From Manganibacter manganicus (lineage in GTDB: Bacteria; Pseudomonadota; Alphaproteobacteria; Rhizobiales; Rhizobiaceae): a DNA stretch of 64,000 nt. The stretch's first letter is position 1, and every line of letters begins with the position of its first letter. The translations under genes were made by a program, and so were the position numbers. The notes beneath the pieces were generated by a model. It ran no database searches. It was not told the origin of the DNA and saw nothing but the letters and a program-made list of their open reading frames with translations. The stretch is from contig NZ_MDET01000058.1 of the NCBI RefSeq assembly GCF_002075885.1, positions 62,001-126,000 of the forward strand. The letters run 5' to 3'. This document shows, piece after piece, positions 1-7,315 of the stretch.

Positions 1-2
1 CG

Positions 3-92
3 AACGCTTGCTGGGGCTACCGCAAAATGATTGAGTGCAACGGCATGGCGGCCTTGCGGCGGCCCGCATGCTTGGCCACAACAGCCGTATGA
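3..92 (+). CDS. possible 3' end of an upstream gene (partial)
   Basis: A frame open from the left edge ends in TGA at 90-92, overlapping the ATG of the next gene at 89. The 29 residues visible (around GYRKMIECNG) are too few to identify. Other frames also end nearby (TGA at 28-30 and 32-34), so the assignment rests only on the tidy ATGA overlap. Confidence 0.25.
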   Translation, partial: NACWGYRKMIECNGMAALRRPACLATTAV

Positions 93-463
93 AACGTTCT
101 CTCGCCCTTGCCGCCTGCCTTGCCCTGATGCTTGCGTCGCCTGTGCGTGCCGCGCCGGCGGCGCAGGCGCCGTTCGAGCCCGGCCTCGTCCGGCTGGCCG
201 AAATCCTCGGCTCGCTGCATTTCCTGCGCAATCTGTGCGGCGAGCGTGGCGACACCTGGCGCGGCGAAATGGAAAAGCTGTTGCAGTCGGAAAATCCAGA
301 TCCTGCCCGGCGTGCGCGCCTCGTGGCTGCGTTCAACCGCGGGTACCGCTCCTTCGACGCCACCTACACGCACTGCACGGCGTCCGCGACCGCCGCAATT
401 GCCCGCTACATGAAGGAAGGCGAGGCTCTGACACGCGATACCGCCTCACGCTACGGCAATTGA
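89..463 (+). CDS. TIGR02301-like small exported protein
   Basis: The 124-residue product starts with a typical Sec signal peptide (MKRSLALAACLALMLASPVRA) followed by a short helical domain with two cysteines (LCGERGD and YTHCTA). It resembles the TIGR02301 family, small exported rhizobial proteins of unknown function. ATG at 89 is chosen over an upstream in-frame ATG because it begins the signal peptide. It also forms an ATGA overlap with the stop codon of a frame open from the window edge, which suggests an operon with the gene to the left. No biochemical role can be assigned. Confidence 0.75.
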   Translation: MKRSLALAACLALMLASPVRAAPAAQAPFEPGLVRLAEILGSLHFLRNLCGERGDTWRGEMEKLLQSENPDPARRARLVAAFNRGYRSFDATYTHCTASATAAIARYMKEGEALTRDTASRYGN

Positions 464-500
464 ACCTCGCATCCTTCTTTTTGACTGCACAGCCGCAAAT

Positions 501-516
501 GTGGCGAATTCGCCAC
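501..516. repeat. perfect 16-bp palindrome
   Basis: GTGGCGAATTCGCCAC is a perfect dyad 37 bp after the stop of the preceding gene. It could be the stem of a transcript end, although no T run follows, or a protein-binding site. The rest of 464-736 has no coding signal that I can see. Confidence 0.5.
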
Positions 517-736
517 GCATCTGAACAAAACGTTACAACCCTGAACAGCAATTAACTTAAGTTCAAAGTTTAATGTCGCTGCCGCCTGCAATCGGGTAGA
601 ATCGGATAGGAAGTCAGCACGCTGGCTTGTCGGGACACGAAAGGGACAGATCAAATCCGATCCGCATTCGGCGTCGTAAAGAGAAATTGACGCCCGTGAG
701 GGCTGTGGGTCACCGCTTGTAAGGTGGATATTGCGT

Positions 737-994
737 ATGGAATACAGTGTCAGCGAGATCGACGCTCTGGTCAGGGAAGAAAAACGCCTGACCGCCGTCG
801 AAAGCCATAACGAAGCCTGGGCCGAAGGGCTTTCGGCCGGCATTGAGCCTGAAATCATCGCCGAGGCCGCGCTGGAAACCGCATTCGGTGAAATCCTGCG
901 GGCCAATGGCGAGATCGCCACCCTTGCCCTCCTCGACCGCATGCGCGAAAAGGTCATTGCGGGCGCGTTCGAGCCGGAAATGCTGCGGCACTAG
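737..994 (+). CDS. small conserved hypothetical protein
   Basis: An 85-residue acidic, probably all-helical soluble protein (MEYSVSEIDALVREEKRL... AFGEILRANGEIA). It has no signal peptide, cysteines or motif that I recognise. ATG 737 is preferred to TTG 731 because the AGGTGG at 722-727 is nine bases from it. It is followed after 34 bp by an exported hypothetical protein in the same direction, so the two may be co-transcribed. I know of no assigned function. Confidence 0.6.
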   Translation: MEYSVSEIDALVREEKRLTAVESHNEAWAEGLSAGIEPEIIAEAALETAFGEILRANGEIATLALLDRMREKVIAGAFEPEMLRH

Positions 995-1028
995 CCGTGG
1001 AATGACCGCCCGGCAGAGGAGACGGGCA

Positions 1029-1826
1029 GTGGACTTTCGTTTTTCAGGCAGGCCGCGCGCTTCGGCGTTTCTTGTGTATCTGGCCCTGGTTGGCGCCCCT
1101 GCGATGTTGGTCGCCACCTTGCCGGCTGCGGCGCTCAGCGAGATTCAGAACGTTCCCACGCAAAAGGCACCGCCGCAGTCGGACGAGGATCCGAATACGC
1201 CCGGCATCGTGCCGATGCCCGACCCGATCGGCACCACGGCGCCGACCGGCACGCAGCCCGACACGTCGCCCGAAGACGAGGACGCGCCCGAGCAGGTCAC
1301 TCCCGACACGCCGGCGGATGGCGACGTCACGCATCCGAAGGCCGATCCAGCCAAGCCGTTGCCGACGGTGGAATACGATCTCGACAAATTGCCTGAGCCG
1401 GTGCGGCGCATGCACCAGTTGATCGTCGAGGCCTGCAAGAGCGGCGATATCGAAAAGCTCAGGCCGCTGGTCGGTACCGGCGATTCGATGACCCAGCTTT
1501 CGCTAACGGAAGTCGATGGCGATCCGATCGCTTTCCTGAAAAGCCTGTCGGGCGATAGCGAAGGCCAGGAGATCCTCGCCATCATGGAGGAGGTTCTTGA
1601 GGCCGGCTATGTCCATCTCGACGCCGGAACGCCGCAGGAGCTTTACGTCTGGCCGTATTTCTTCGCCCTGCCGCTCGACAAGCTCGACGCCCGGCAGCGG
1701 GTGGAACTGTTCCGCATCGTCACCGCCGGCGACTATGAGGACATGAAGCAGTTCGGCGCCTATATCTTCTACCGCGTCGGCATCACGCCGCAGGGCCGCT
1801 GGGTGTTCTTCGTGGCGGGAGATTAA
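1029..1826 (+). CDS. exported hypothetical protein with Pro/Asp-rich linker
   Basis: About 265 residues. An N-terminal hydrophobic signal (FLVYLALVGAPAMLVATLPAAA) precedes a roughly 80-residue low-complexity linker rich in Pro, Asp and Thr, then a globular C-terminal domain ending in ITPQGRWVFFVAGD. The architecture suggests a periplasmic protein with the C-terminal domain held away from the membrane. Start: GTG 1029 follows AGAGGAGA by about nine bases; ATG 1002 would add nine basic residues and is the alternative. The C-terminal domain looks like a conserved rhizobial family, but I cannot name it. Confidence 0.65.
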   Translation: MDFRFSGRPRASAFLVYLALVGAPAMLVATLPAAALSEIQNVPTQKAPPQSDEDPNTPGIVPMPDPIGTTAPTGTQPDTSPEDEDAPEQVTPDTPADGDVTHPKADPAKPLPTVEYDLDKLPEPVRRMHQLIVEACKSGDIEKLRPLVGTGDSMTQLSLTEVDGDPIAFLKSLSGDSEGQEILAIMEEVLEAGYVHLDAGTPQELYVWPYFFALPLDKLDARQRVELFRIVTAGDYEDMKQFGAYIFYRVGITPQGRWVFFVAGD

Positions 1827-1844
1827 GACCGGCTTCAGTCAGGT

Positions 1845-2450
1845 CCCGTTCTCCGCGTGCGTGCTTCGAGACGCCGGCATGGCCGGCTCCTCAGCATGAG
1901 GGAGGTTGGCATGGCATGAGAAACGGACGCCACCCCCGCCCGCACGGTGAGCACAGTGAAGCGAAGCTCAACGCCAACCCTCACCCTGAGGTGTGAGCGC
2001 AGCGAACCTCGAAGGGCGGGGTTGGCTCCAGTTCGCGCTGTGCGTCGTTCGAGACGGCAGCTCACGCTGCCTCCTCACGATGAGGAAGGTTTGTGTAACG
2101 TCGCCGCTTCAAGGCAAAGAAATATGCGCTGCCCCCGACCTCATGGTGAGGTGCGCAGTGGAGCGTAGCGCAACGAAGCTTCGACCCACGAGGGCGGTTC
2201 CAGTTAGCGCTGTGCGTCGTTCGAGACGGCAGCTCACGCTGCCTCCTCACGATGAGGAAGGTTTGTGTAACGTTGCCGCTTCAAGGCAAAGAAATATGTG
2301 CTGCCCCCGACCTCATGGTGAGGTGCGCAGTGGAGCGTAGCGCAACGAAGCTTCGACCCACGAGGGCGGTTCCAGTTGGCGCTGCGCGTGCTTCGACCCT
2401 TCGAAGTCGCCCTTCGGGCTCTCACCTCAGAGTGAGGGAAGGTTGGCGCT
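1845..2450. repeat. cluster of short rhizobial-type palindromic repeats
   Basis: This gene-free stretch after 1826 is built from short imperfect palindromes such as CTCCTCAGCATGAGGGAGG, CCTCACGATGAGGAAGG and CCTCATGGTGAGGTGCG. They are joined by GTGCGTCGTTCGAGACGGC-like segments. The same modules recur at 45930-46210, 49874-50000 and 52696-52822. They look like non-coding REP/BIME-type elements; ORFs running through them are not believable genes. Confidence 0.7.
2028..2371. repeat. 172-bp tandem duplication (two copies)
   Basis: Two head-to-tail copies with a period of 172 bp (2028-2199 and 2200-2371), plus the first bases of a third at 2372. The anchor TGCGTCGTTCGAGACGGCAG occurs at 2041 and 2213. 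The copies differ at only a few positions (for example CGTCGCCGC versus CGTTGCCGC), which implies recent duplication. Confidence 0.85.
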
Positions 2451-2453
2451 AGA

Positions 2454-2487
2454 CACCCCCCTCGGGCCTGCCGGCCAGAGGGGGGTG
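2454..2487. repeat. GC-rich hairpin
   Basis: CACCCCCCTC and GAGGGGGGTG form a perfect 10-bp stem around a loop that contains a second small dyad (GGCCTGCCGGCC). There is no T run on either side, so it is more like a dispersed intergenic hairpin than a standard terminator. Confidence 0.6.
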
Positions 2488-2548
2488 CTGTCCCGCGAAC
2501 AGTCGCGATTGGCGTGGATGAAAAATCACGACAATCAGTCATTACAAA

Positions 2549-2946
2549 AATAATTCCGTTTCTGGTCAGGTGTTTGGCTGAGTAACGACGGTTTCCTTCT
2601 CCCCGCTTTGTCCACACCCTCCACCGCTCCCCCATAATCCCCACAGCAGCTTGCCAGCGGGAACGGGTGTGCACACTCGAGCATCCAGGCAAGTGTGGCG
2701 CCGGGTGTGTTATCCGTAACAGTGAACGGAACCGCCCGGCCCGAACCGGACCTGTGTTGCTCGCGCTCGCAAATGGGCGATGGGCCGGGAAAGGCAAGGG
2801 TAGAAACGCCGGCGGCGCATGGCAGAGCGTCACTACTTAATCAATCAGGCGCAATGCCATGCGCCGTCTCCCGACCTTTCACCCTTGAAAGGTCAGTTCT
2901 TTGAAATGGCCAGACGGCGAAAGCCGGGCGTGGCAATGAATAAGTG
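2549..2946 (+). repeat. ~400-bp dispersed repeat, copy A
   Basis: This segment matches 45480-45907 in inverted orientation. The core (about 2643-2816) is nearly identical, including CAGCAGCTTGCCAGCGGGAA, TGTGCACACTCGAGCATCC and GGGCGATGGGCCGGGAAAGG. The outer parts are more diverged but collinear, down to a CCTTTCA/TGAAAGG hairpin and GGCGTGGCAATGAATAAGTG next to the stop of the dihydroorotase gene. No transposase, and no credible gene, is present. It may be a non-autonomous mobile element or a structured non-coding element. Confidence 0.8.
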
Positions 2947-2948
2947 TG

Positions 2949-4280
2949 TCAGCGCGGCAGGGCTTCGGAGAACTCCACCGGCCTGCCCTGTCCGGGCGCG
3001 ACGATCTCGCCCTCCCACATGACGCGCTGGCCGCGAATGACGGTGCCGACCGGCCAACCGGTGACTTCGCGGCCATCATGCGGCGTCCAGCCGGCCTTGG
3101 CGCCCTGCTGGGCATTGGTGATGGTCTCGCGCCGCTTCATATCCACAATGGTGAAATCGGCATCGTAGCCGGCGGCGATGCGGCCCTTGCGTGCCATGCC
3201 GAAAATGCGCTGCGGACCATGGCTGGAAAGATCGACAAACCGCTCGATGGTGAGCCGTCCGGCATTCACATGGTCGAGCATCACCGGCACCAGCGTCTGC
3301 ACGCCGGTCATGCCGGATGGCGAGGCCGGATAGGGCTTTTGCTTCTCCTCCAGCGTATGTGGCGCATGGTCGGAACCCAGAACATCGACGATGCCCTGCG
3401 CGATGCCACGCCATATGCCGTCGCGATGGCGGGCGGCGCGCACCGGCGGGTTCATCTGGATCAGCGTGCCGAGCTTTGCATAGTCATCGGCCGTCAAGGT
3501 GAGGTGGTGCGGCGTCGCCTCGCAGGTAGCGACATCCTTGTGCCGCTCGAGGAAGTCGATCTCCTCGGCGGTCGAAATGTGCAGGACATGGATGCGCGCA
3601 CGTGTCTGCCGCGCGATACGCACCAGCCGCTGCGTGCAGGTGAGCGCGGCCAGTTCGTCGCGCCAGACCGGATGCGAGGCCGGATCATTCTCGACGCGCT
3701 CGCCAAGCCGCTCACGCAGCCGGAACTCGTCCTCGGAATGAAAGGCGGCGCGGCGGCGCGTGTTGCGCAGGATCGAGGCCACCCCCTCGTCGTCCTCGAC
3801 CAGAAGGTCGCCGGTGGAGGAACCCATGAACACTTTTATGCCCGCGGCGGCGGGCAGGCGCTCCAGCTCGCCGACATCCCCGGCGTTCTCGCGCGTGCCG
3901 CCGACCCAGAAGGCGAAATCGCAATGCATGCGGCCGGTGGCGCGCTTCACCTTGTCGGCAAGGGCAGCCTCGCTGGTGGTCAGCGGCTTGGTGTTGGGCA
4001 TTTCGAACACCGCCGTGACACCGCCCAGAACGGCGGCGCACGAACCGGTTTCAAGGTCTTCCTTATACTCCAGCCCCGGCTCGCGAAAATGCACCTGGCT
4101 ATCGACAACGCCGGGCAGCACATGCAGGCCGCGACAATCGATCGTCTCGCCGGCGGAGGCCCGGCCGAGATCACCGATGGCAACGATGCGGCCATCGCGC
4201 ACGCCGACGTCGCGCACCCCCTTGCCGTCATGGTTGACCACGGTGCCGCCCGTCAGGATGAGATCAAAGGTGTCGGCCAT
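2949..4280 (-). CDS. pyrC: dihydroorotase-family amidohydrolase
   Basis: The 443-residue product has the dihydroorotase/hydantoinase fold expected for closing carbamoyl-aspartate to dihydroorotate in pyrimidine synthesis. Visible motifs are VHFREPG (His64), the candidate carboxylated lysine in GIKVFMGSS (Lys149), AFHSEDE (His181), VLHIST, LGSDHAPHT (the acidic ligand), and the C-terminal KGRIAAGYDADF of this superfamily. The usual first metal ligand of the HxH motif is Gln62 here (DSQVHFREPG), which is unusual. It is divergent from ygfZ with 81 bp between starts. pyrE lies 11 kb away, not linked. A related cyclic amidohydrolase activity is the main alternative. Confidence 0.85.
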   Translation of the reverse strand: MADTFDLILTGGTVVNHDGKGVRDVGVRDGRIVAIGDLGRASAGETIDCRGLHVLPGVVDSQVHFREPGLEYKEDLETGSCAAVLGGVTAVFEMPNTKPLTTSEAALADKVKRATGRMHCDFAFWVGGTRENAGDVGELERLPAAAGIKVFMGSSTGDLLVEDDEGVASILRNTRRRAAFHSEDEFRLRERLGERVENDPASHPVWRDELAALTCTQRLVRIARQTRARIHVLHISTAEEIDFLERHKDVATCEATPHHLTLTADDYAKLGTLIQMNPPVRAARHRDGIWRGIAQGIVDVLGSDHAPHTLEEKQKPYPASPSGMTGVQTLVPVMLDHVNAGRLTIERFVDLSSHGPQRIFGMARKGRIAAGYDADFTIVDMKRRETITNAQQGAKAGWTPHDGREVTGWPVGTVIRGQRVMWEGEIVAPGQGRPVEFSEALPR

Positions 4281-4361
4281 GGCGATCCGGTCTCTTGCGG
4301 GGAAGATGCCAGCGGCTTACGTAATGGCCGACCATTTTGCAAGATCAGGCCCGCTTTGCCC

Positions 4362-5234
4362 ATGCCCTTTGCCCGCCTCAACAACCGCGCGATCGTCACC
4401 GTTACAGGGCCGGACGCCGAACATTTCCTGCAAAACATCCTGACCACCGACCTCGACAAACTCGACACTGGTGAAGCAAAACCCGGCGCATTGTTGACGC
4501 CTCAGGGCAAGATCCTGTTCGATTTCCTGATCTCGCGCAGCGGCGCGGACGGCCTGCGGCTGGAGTGCAATGCGACCAGCGTCGACGATTTCGTGCGTCG
4601 GCTGATGCTCTACAGGCTGCGCGCCAAGGCGGGCATTGCCAAGCAGGATCAGGCGCTTGTCGTCGCCACATGGGGAGATGATTCAAGGGCTTCACAAACC
4701 GATTCAATCTTGGCCGACCGCCGCTTCGCCACTGGTAATGTCATGCGCTGCTATGGCGGAGAATGGCAGGGCGACGGCGACCATGCCGGCTGGGAGGCTT
4801 TTCGTATCGCCGCCGGCATCGCCGAAAGCGGCAGCGACTATCAGCTTGGCGATGCCTTCCCGCATGACGTGCTGCTCGACCAGACCGGCGGCGTCGGTTT
4901 TTCCAAGGGCTGCTATGTCGGCCAGGAGGTCGTCTCGCGCATGCAGCATCGCGGCACCGCGCGGCGGCGGGTGCTGCTGGTGACGGCGCAAGCGCCCCTG
5001 CCCGCGCCCGGCACCAAGCTTGCCGTCGAAGGCCGCGCCGTCGGCACACTGGGCTCCAGCGCCGGCACGTCTGGGCTGGCGGTCGTACGCATCGACCGCG
5101 TCAAGGACGCGCTCGACAATGGCCAGACGATCCTTGCCGGCGACATTCCGGTGAACCTATCCATCCCCGGCTGGGCGAGATTCACCTTTCCCGAAAGCGA
5201 CGGCGCCAAACCCGCCGGCGCCGAGCCGGCCTGA
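4362..5234 (+). CDS. ygfZ: YgfZ/GcvT-fold iron-sulfur assembly protein
   Basis: A 290-residue protein of the folate-binding YgfZ family, which assists assembly or repair of certain Fe-S enzymes (for example the tRNA methylthiotransferase MiaB). The diagnostic KGCYVGQEVVSRMQHRG motif with its conserved cysteine is present near residue 185, and the N terminus NNRAIVTVTGPDAEHFLQN is the GcvT-like entry strand. ATG 4362 is chosen because homologous sequence begins there; an open frame continues upstream but is antisense to the dihydroorotase gene. The stop overlaps the start of the next gene by one base (TGATG), indicating translational coupling. Confidence 0.9.
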   Translation: MPFARLNNRAIVTVTGPDAEHFLQNILTTDLDKLDTGEAKPGALLTPQGKILFDFLISRSGADGLRLECNATSVDDFVRRLMLYRLRAKAGIAKQDQALVVATWGDDSRASQTDSILADRRFATGNVMRCYGGEWQGDGDHAGWEAFRIAAGIAESGSDYQLGDAFPHDVLLDQTGGVGFSKGCYVGQEVVSRMQHRGTARRRVLLVTAQAPLPAPGTKLAVEGRAVGTLGSSAGTSGLAVVRIDRVKDALDNGQTILAGDIPVNLSIPGWARFTFPESDGAKPAGAEPA

Positions 5235-5851
5235 TGGCGCCTGCCCGTTCCGGTGCCGCCACGAGGGCGTGGCAGCGCATGCTTTCGGGCCGCCGGCTCG
5301 ACCTGCTCAACCCCTCGCCGCTCGATATCGAGATCGGCGACATCGCCCACGGCCTTGCCCGCGTCGCGCGCTGGAACGGTCAGACGAGCGGCGATCATGC
5401 TTTTTCAGTGGCGCAGCATTCGCTTCTGGTCGAAGCATTGTTATCCGCCATCGCACCTGGTGCGGGGCCGGAAGCCCGGCTTGCCGCGCTGCTGCACGAC
5501 GCGCCGGAATATGTCATCGGCGACATGATCTCGCCGTTCAAGGCGGTGATGGGCGGCAGCTACAAGGAATGCGAACATCGCCTGCAGAGTGCGATCCATC
5601 TGCGTTTTTCGCTGCCTGCCGATCTGGCCGCCGAGGTGAAGAAGAACATCAAGCGGGCCGACCAGATCGCCGCCTATTTCGAGGCGACGGAACTGGCCGG
5701 CTTCTCGCTCAGCGAGGCCGCCGAGATTTTCGGCCGGCCGCGCGGCTTCTCAGTTGACCGGTTCGACCTGTCGCCACGCCCGGTGCGCTGGGCGCAGGAG
5801 GCGTTTCTGGCGCGTTACGCCGAAATCGAGTTGCTGCGGGCGAAGCGATAA
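5234..5851 (+). CDS. HD-domain phosphohydrolase (YfbR-like)
   Basis: A 205-residue soluble protein with an HD metal-dependent phosphohydrolase core: HAFSVAQHS (first His), ALLHDAPEYVIGD (His-Asp pair), and a later Asp in KRADQIAAYFEATE. This pattern is seen in YfbR-type 5'-deoxynucleotidases and related HD hydrolases. The N-terminal SGRRLDLLNPSPLDIEIGDIA is typical of the rhizobial branch. It overlaps ygfZ by one base. The substrate is inferred from family resemblance only. Confidence 0.85.
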   Translation: MAPARSGAATRAWQRMLSGRRLDLLNPSPLDIEIGDIAHGLARVARWNGQTSGDHAFSVAQHSLLVEALLSAIAPGAGPEARLAALLHDAPEYVIGDMISPFKAVMGGSYKECEHRLQSAIHLRFSLPADLAAEVKKNIKRADQIAAYFEATELAGFSLSEAAEIFGRPRGFSVDRFDLSPRPVRWAQEAFLARYAEIELLRAKR

Positions 5852-7315
5852 TTATCGCCCCTGCCGCTCTAGCCGGTCGAGGAACCATTGGGTCAGGCGG
5901 ACCCAGACCTCGTCCTTCTCGCCTGAATCCTCGCAGCCGTGGTCGAGATTGGGGTTGTCGTTGACCTCGATGACGAAGATGCCGTCCCGCGTTTCCTTCA
6001 AATCGACGCCATAAAGCCCGTCACCGATACAGCGCGCGGCCCTGACGGCGGTTTCCACCACTTCGGCGGGCGCCTGGCGCAGCGTGAAGGACTTGAAGCC
6101 GCCCTCTTCGGGCTTGCCATTGACCCTGTGATTGACGATCTGCCAATGCTTCTTGGCCATCAGGTAATGGACGGCAAACAGCGGTTGGCCGCCCAGAACG
6201 CCAATACGCCAGTCGAACGTCGTGGGGATGAACTTCTGGGCGATCAAAAGGTCGGAATCTTCCAGCCATTCTGTAGCCAGTGCCTTCAATTCCTTGAAAT
6301 CCGCGCATTTCTTGACGCCGCGCGAGAACGAGCTGTCGGGAATCTTGAGCACCAACGGGAAGCTAAGCGTATCTGCCGCATGTTCCAGATCGGACGTGCC
6401 GGCGATAATCACGGTCGGCGGCACCGGCACCTTGTTTGCCGCCAGCAACTCATCGAGATAGACCTTGTTGGTACAGCGGATCATCGACAGCGGATCGTCG
6501 ATCACCGGCATGCCCTCCTGCTGGGCGCGGCGGGCAAAACGATAGGTATGGTTGGAGATCGACGTCGTCTCGCGAATGAACAGCGCGTCGTAATTGGCAA
6601 GCCTGGCGAGGTCCTTGCGGGTGATCGGCTCGACCTCGACGCCCATTTTCTCGGCAATGCGCGCCCAATGGCGCAACGAGGAAATCTGCGACGGCGGCAA
6701 TTCCTCAGCCGGATCGACCAGCGTTGCGAATGTATAGCGTGCCGGCGTGCGGCTCTTGCTCTCGCGCCATTCACGCCCCGTATAGGTTTCCAGACAATGG
6801 GTGAAACGCCGCTTTTCCGTACAGTCCATGCGCGCCAGCGGATGAAAACCGATCTTGCGGATCGCCGCCCACTCAGAATTGTCCTTGATGTGGACCTCGA
6901 GTGCCGGTGCGCGGAACCAGTCGAACAGGAGTCTGGCAAAACGGTCCCACGCCCTTCCGGGACCGATGCCGAAGAAGAAGCAGACCTTGGCGGGAAATTC
7001 GCCATCCAAATCCTTGCGGCATTTGTTGAGTGCCAGTTCGAGTTCCGGCAACGCGTGCTCGTAAAGCTTGCGTTCCGACAGATCGATCATCGTCTCGACG
7101 GTCGGGATGACACGGTGGCCGCGCGAACTGGCCAGTAGCGAGGCATAATAGCCGCGGCTTTGATAGGCATAGCTGTTCGACAGGTTGATGACCTTGGGGC
7201 GCTGGCCGCGAAACAGCGCCGGGTGAGAGAGATAGTCCCGGTTAGTGATGATCTTGTGCGGTGTGGCCGCGTGATCGAGATCGTTTTGCCGGCCGGTAAG
7301 AATGACCCAACTCAT
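5852..7315 (-). CDS. RimK-family ATP-grasp ligase with RLAN domain
   Basis: A 487-residue protein. Residues ~1-215 match the RLAN domain that precedes a set of RimK-like ATP-grasp enzymes. Residues ~230-480 are the ATP-grasp core, with PLVLKIPDSSFSRGVKK as the nucleotide-binding loop, FDWRIGVLGGQPLFAVHY, and the metal-binding end YGVDLKE...FVIEVNDNPNLDHG. RimK-type enzymes join an amino group to a carboxylate using ATP, often adding amino acids to proteins or peptides. Its start overlaps the stop of the GNAT/C39 gene by four bases, so the two are translationally coupled. The substrate is unknown; a peptide-modifying role has been proposed for such gene pairs on genomic grounds. Confidence 0.85.
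   Translation of the reverse strand: MSWVILTGRQNDLDHAATPHKIITNRDYLSHPALFRGQRPKVINLSNSYAYQSRGYYASLLASSRGHRVIPTVETMIDLSERKLYEHALPELELALNKCRKDLDGEFPAKVCFFFGIGPGRAWDRFARLLFDWFRAPALEVHIKDNSEWAAIRKIGFHPLARMDCTEKRRFTHCLETYTGREWRESKSRTPARYTFATLVDPAEELPPSQISSLRHWARIAEKMGVEVEPITRKDLARLANYDALFIRETTSISNHTYRFARRAQQEGMPVIDDPLSMIRCTNKVYLDELLAANKVPVPPTVIIAGTSDLEHAADTLSFPLVLKIPDSSFSRGVKKCADFKELKALATEWLEDSDLLIAQKFIPTTFDWRIGVLGGQPLFAVHYLMAKKHWQIVNHRVNGKPEEGGFKSFTLRQAPAEVVETAVRAARCIGDGLYGVDLKETRDGIFVIEVNDNPNLDHGCEDSGEKDEVWVRLTQWFLDRLERQGR

Noticed and set aside
1845..2450. Possible CRISPR array
   Set aside because: The repeats are palindromic modules and one 172-bp tandem duplication. There are no regular 25-40 bp repeats with unique spacers and no cas genes.
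2234..2833. 199-residue frame across repeat elements, related to a frame at 45507-46037
   Set aside because: The shared peptide comes from the dispersed DNA repeat. Outside the core the two frames diverge completely and contain the palindromic modules.
2946..4361. Long open frame continuing upstream of ygfZ, which would give a 762-residue protein
   Set aside because: The upstream part is antisense to the dihydroorotase gene and has no recognisable domain; the YgfZ homology begins at 4362.
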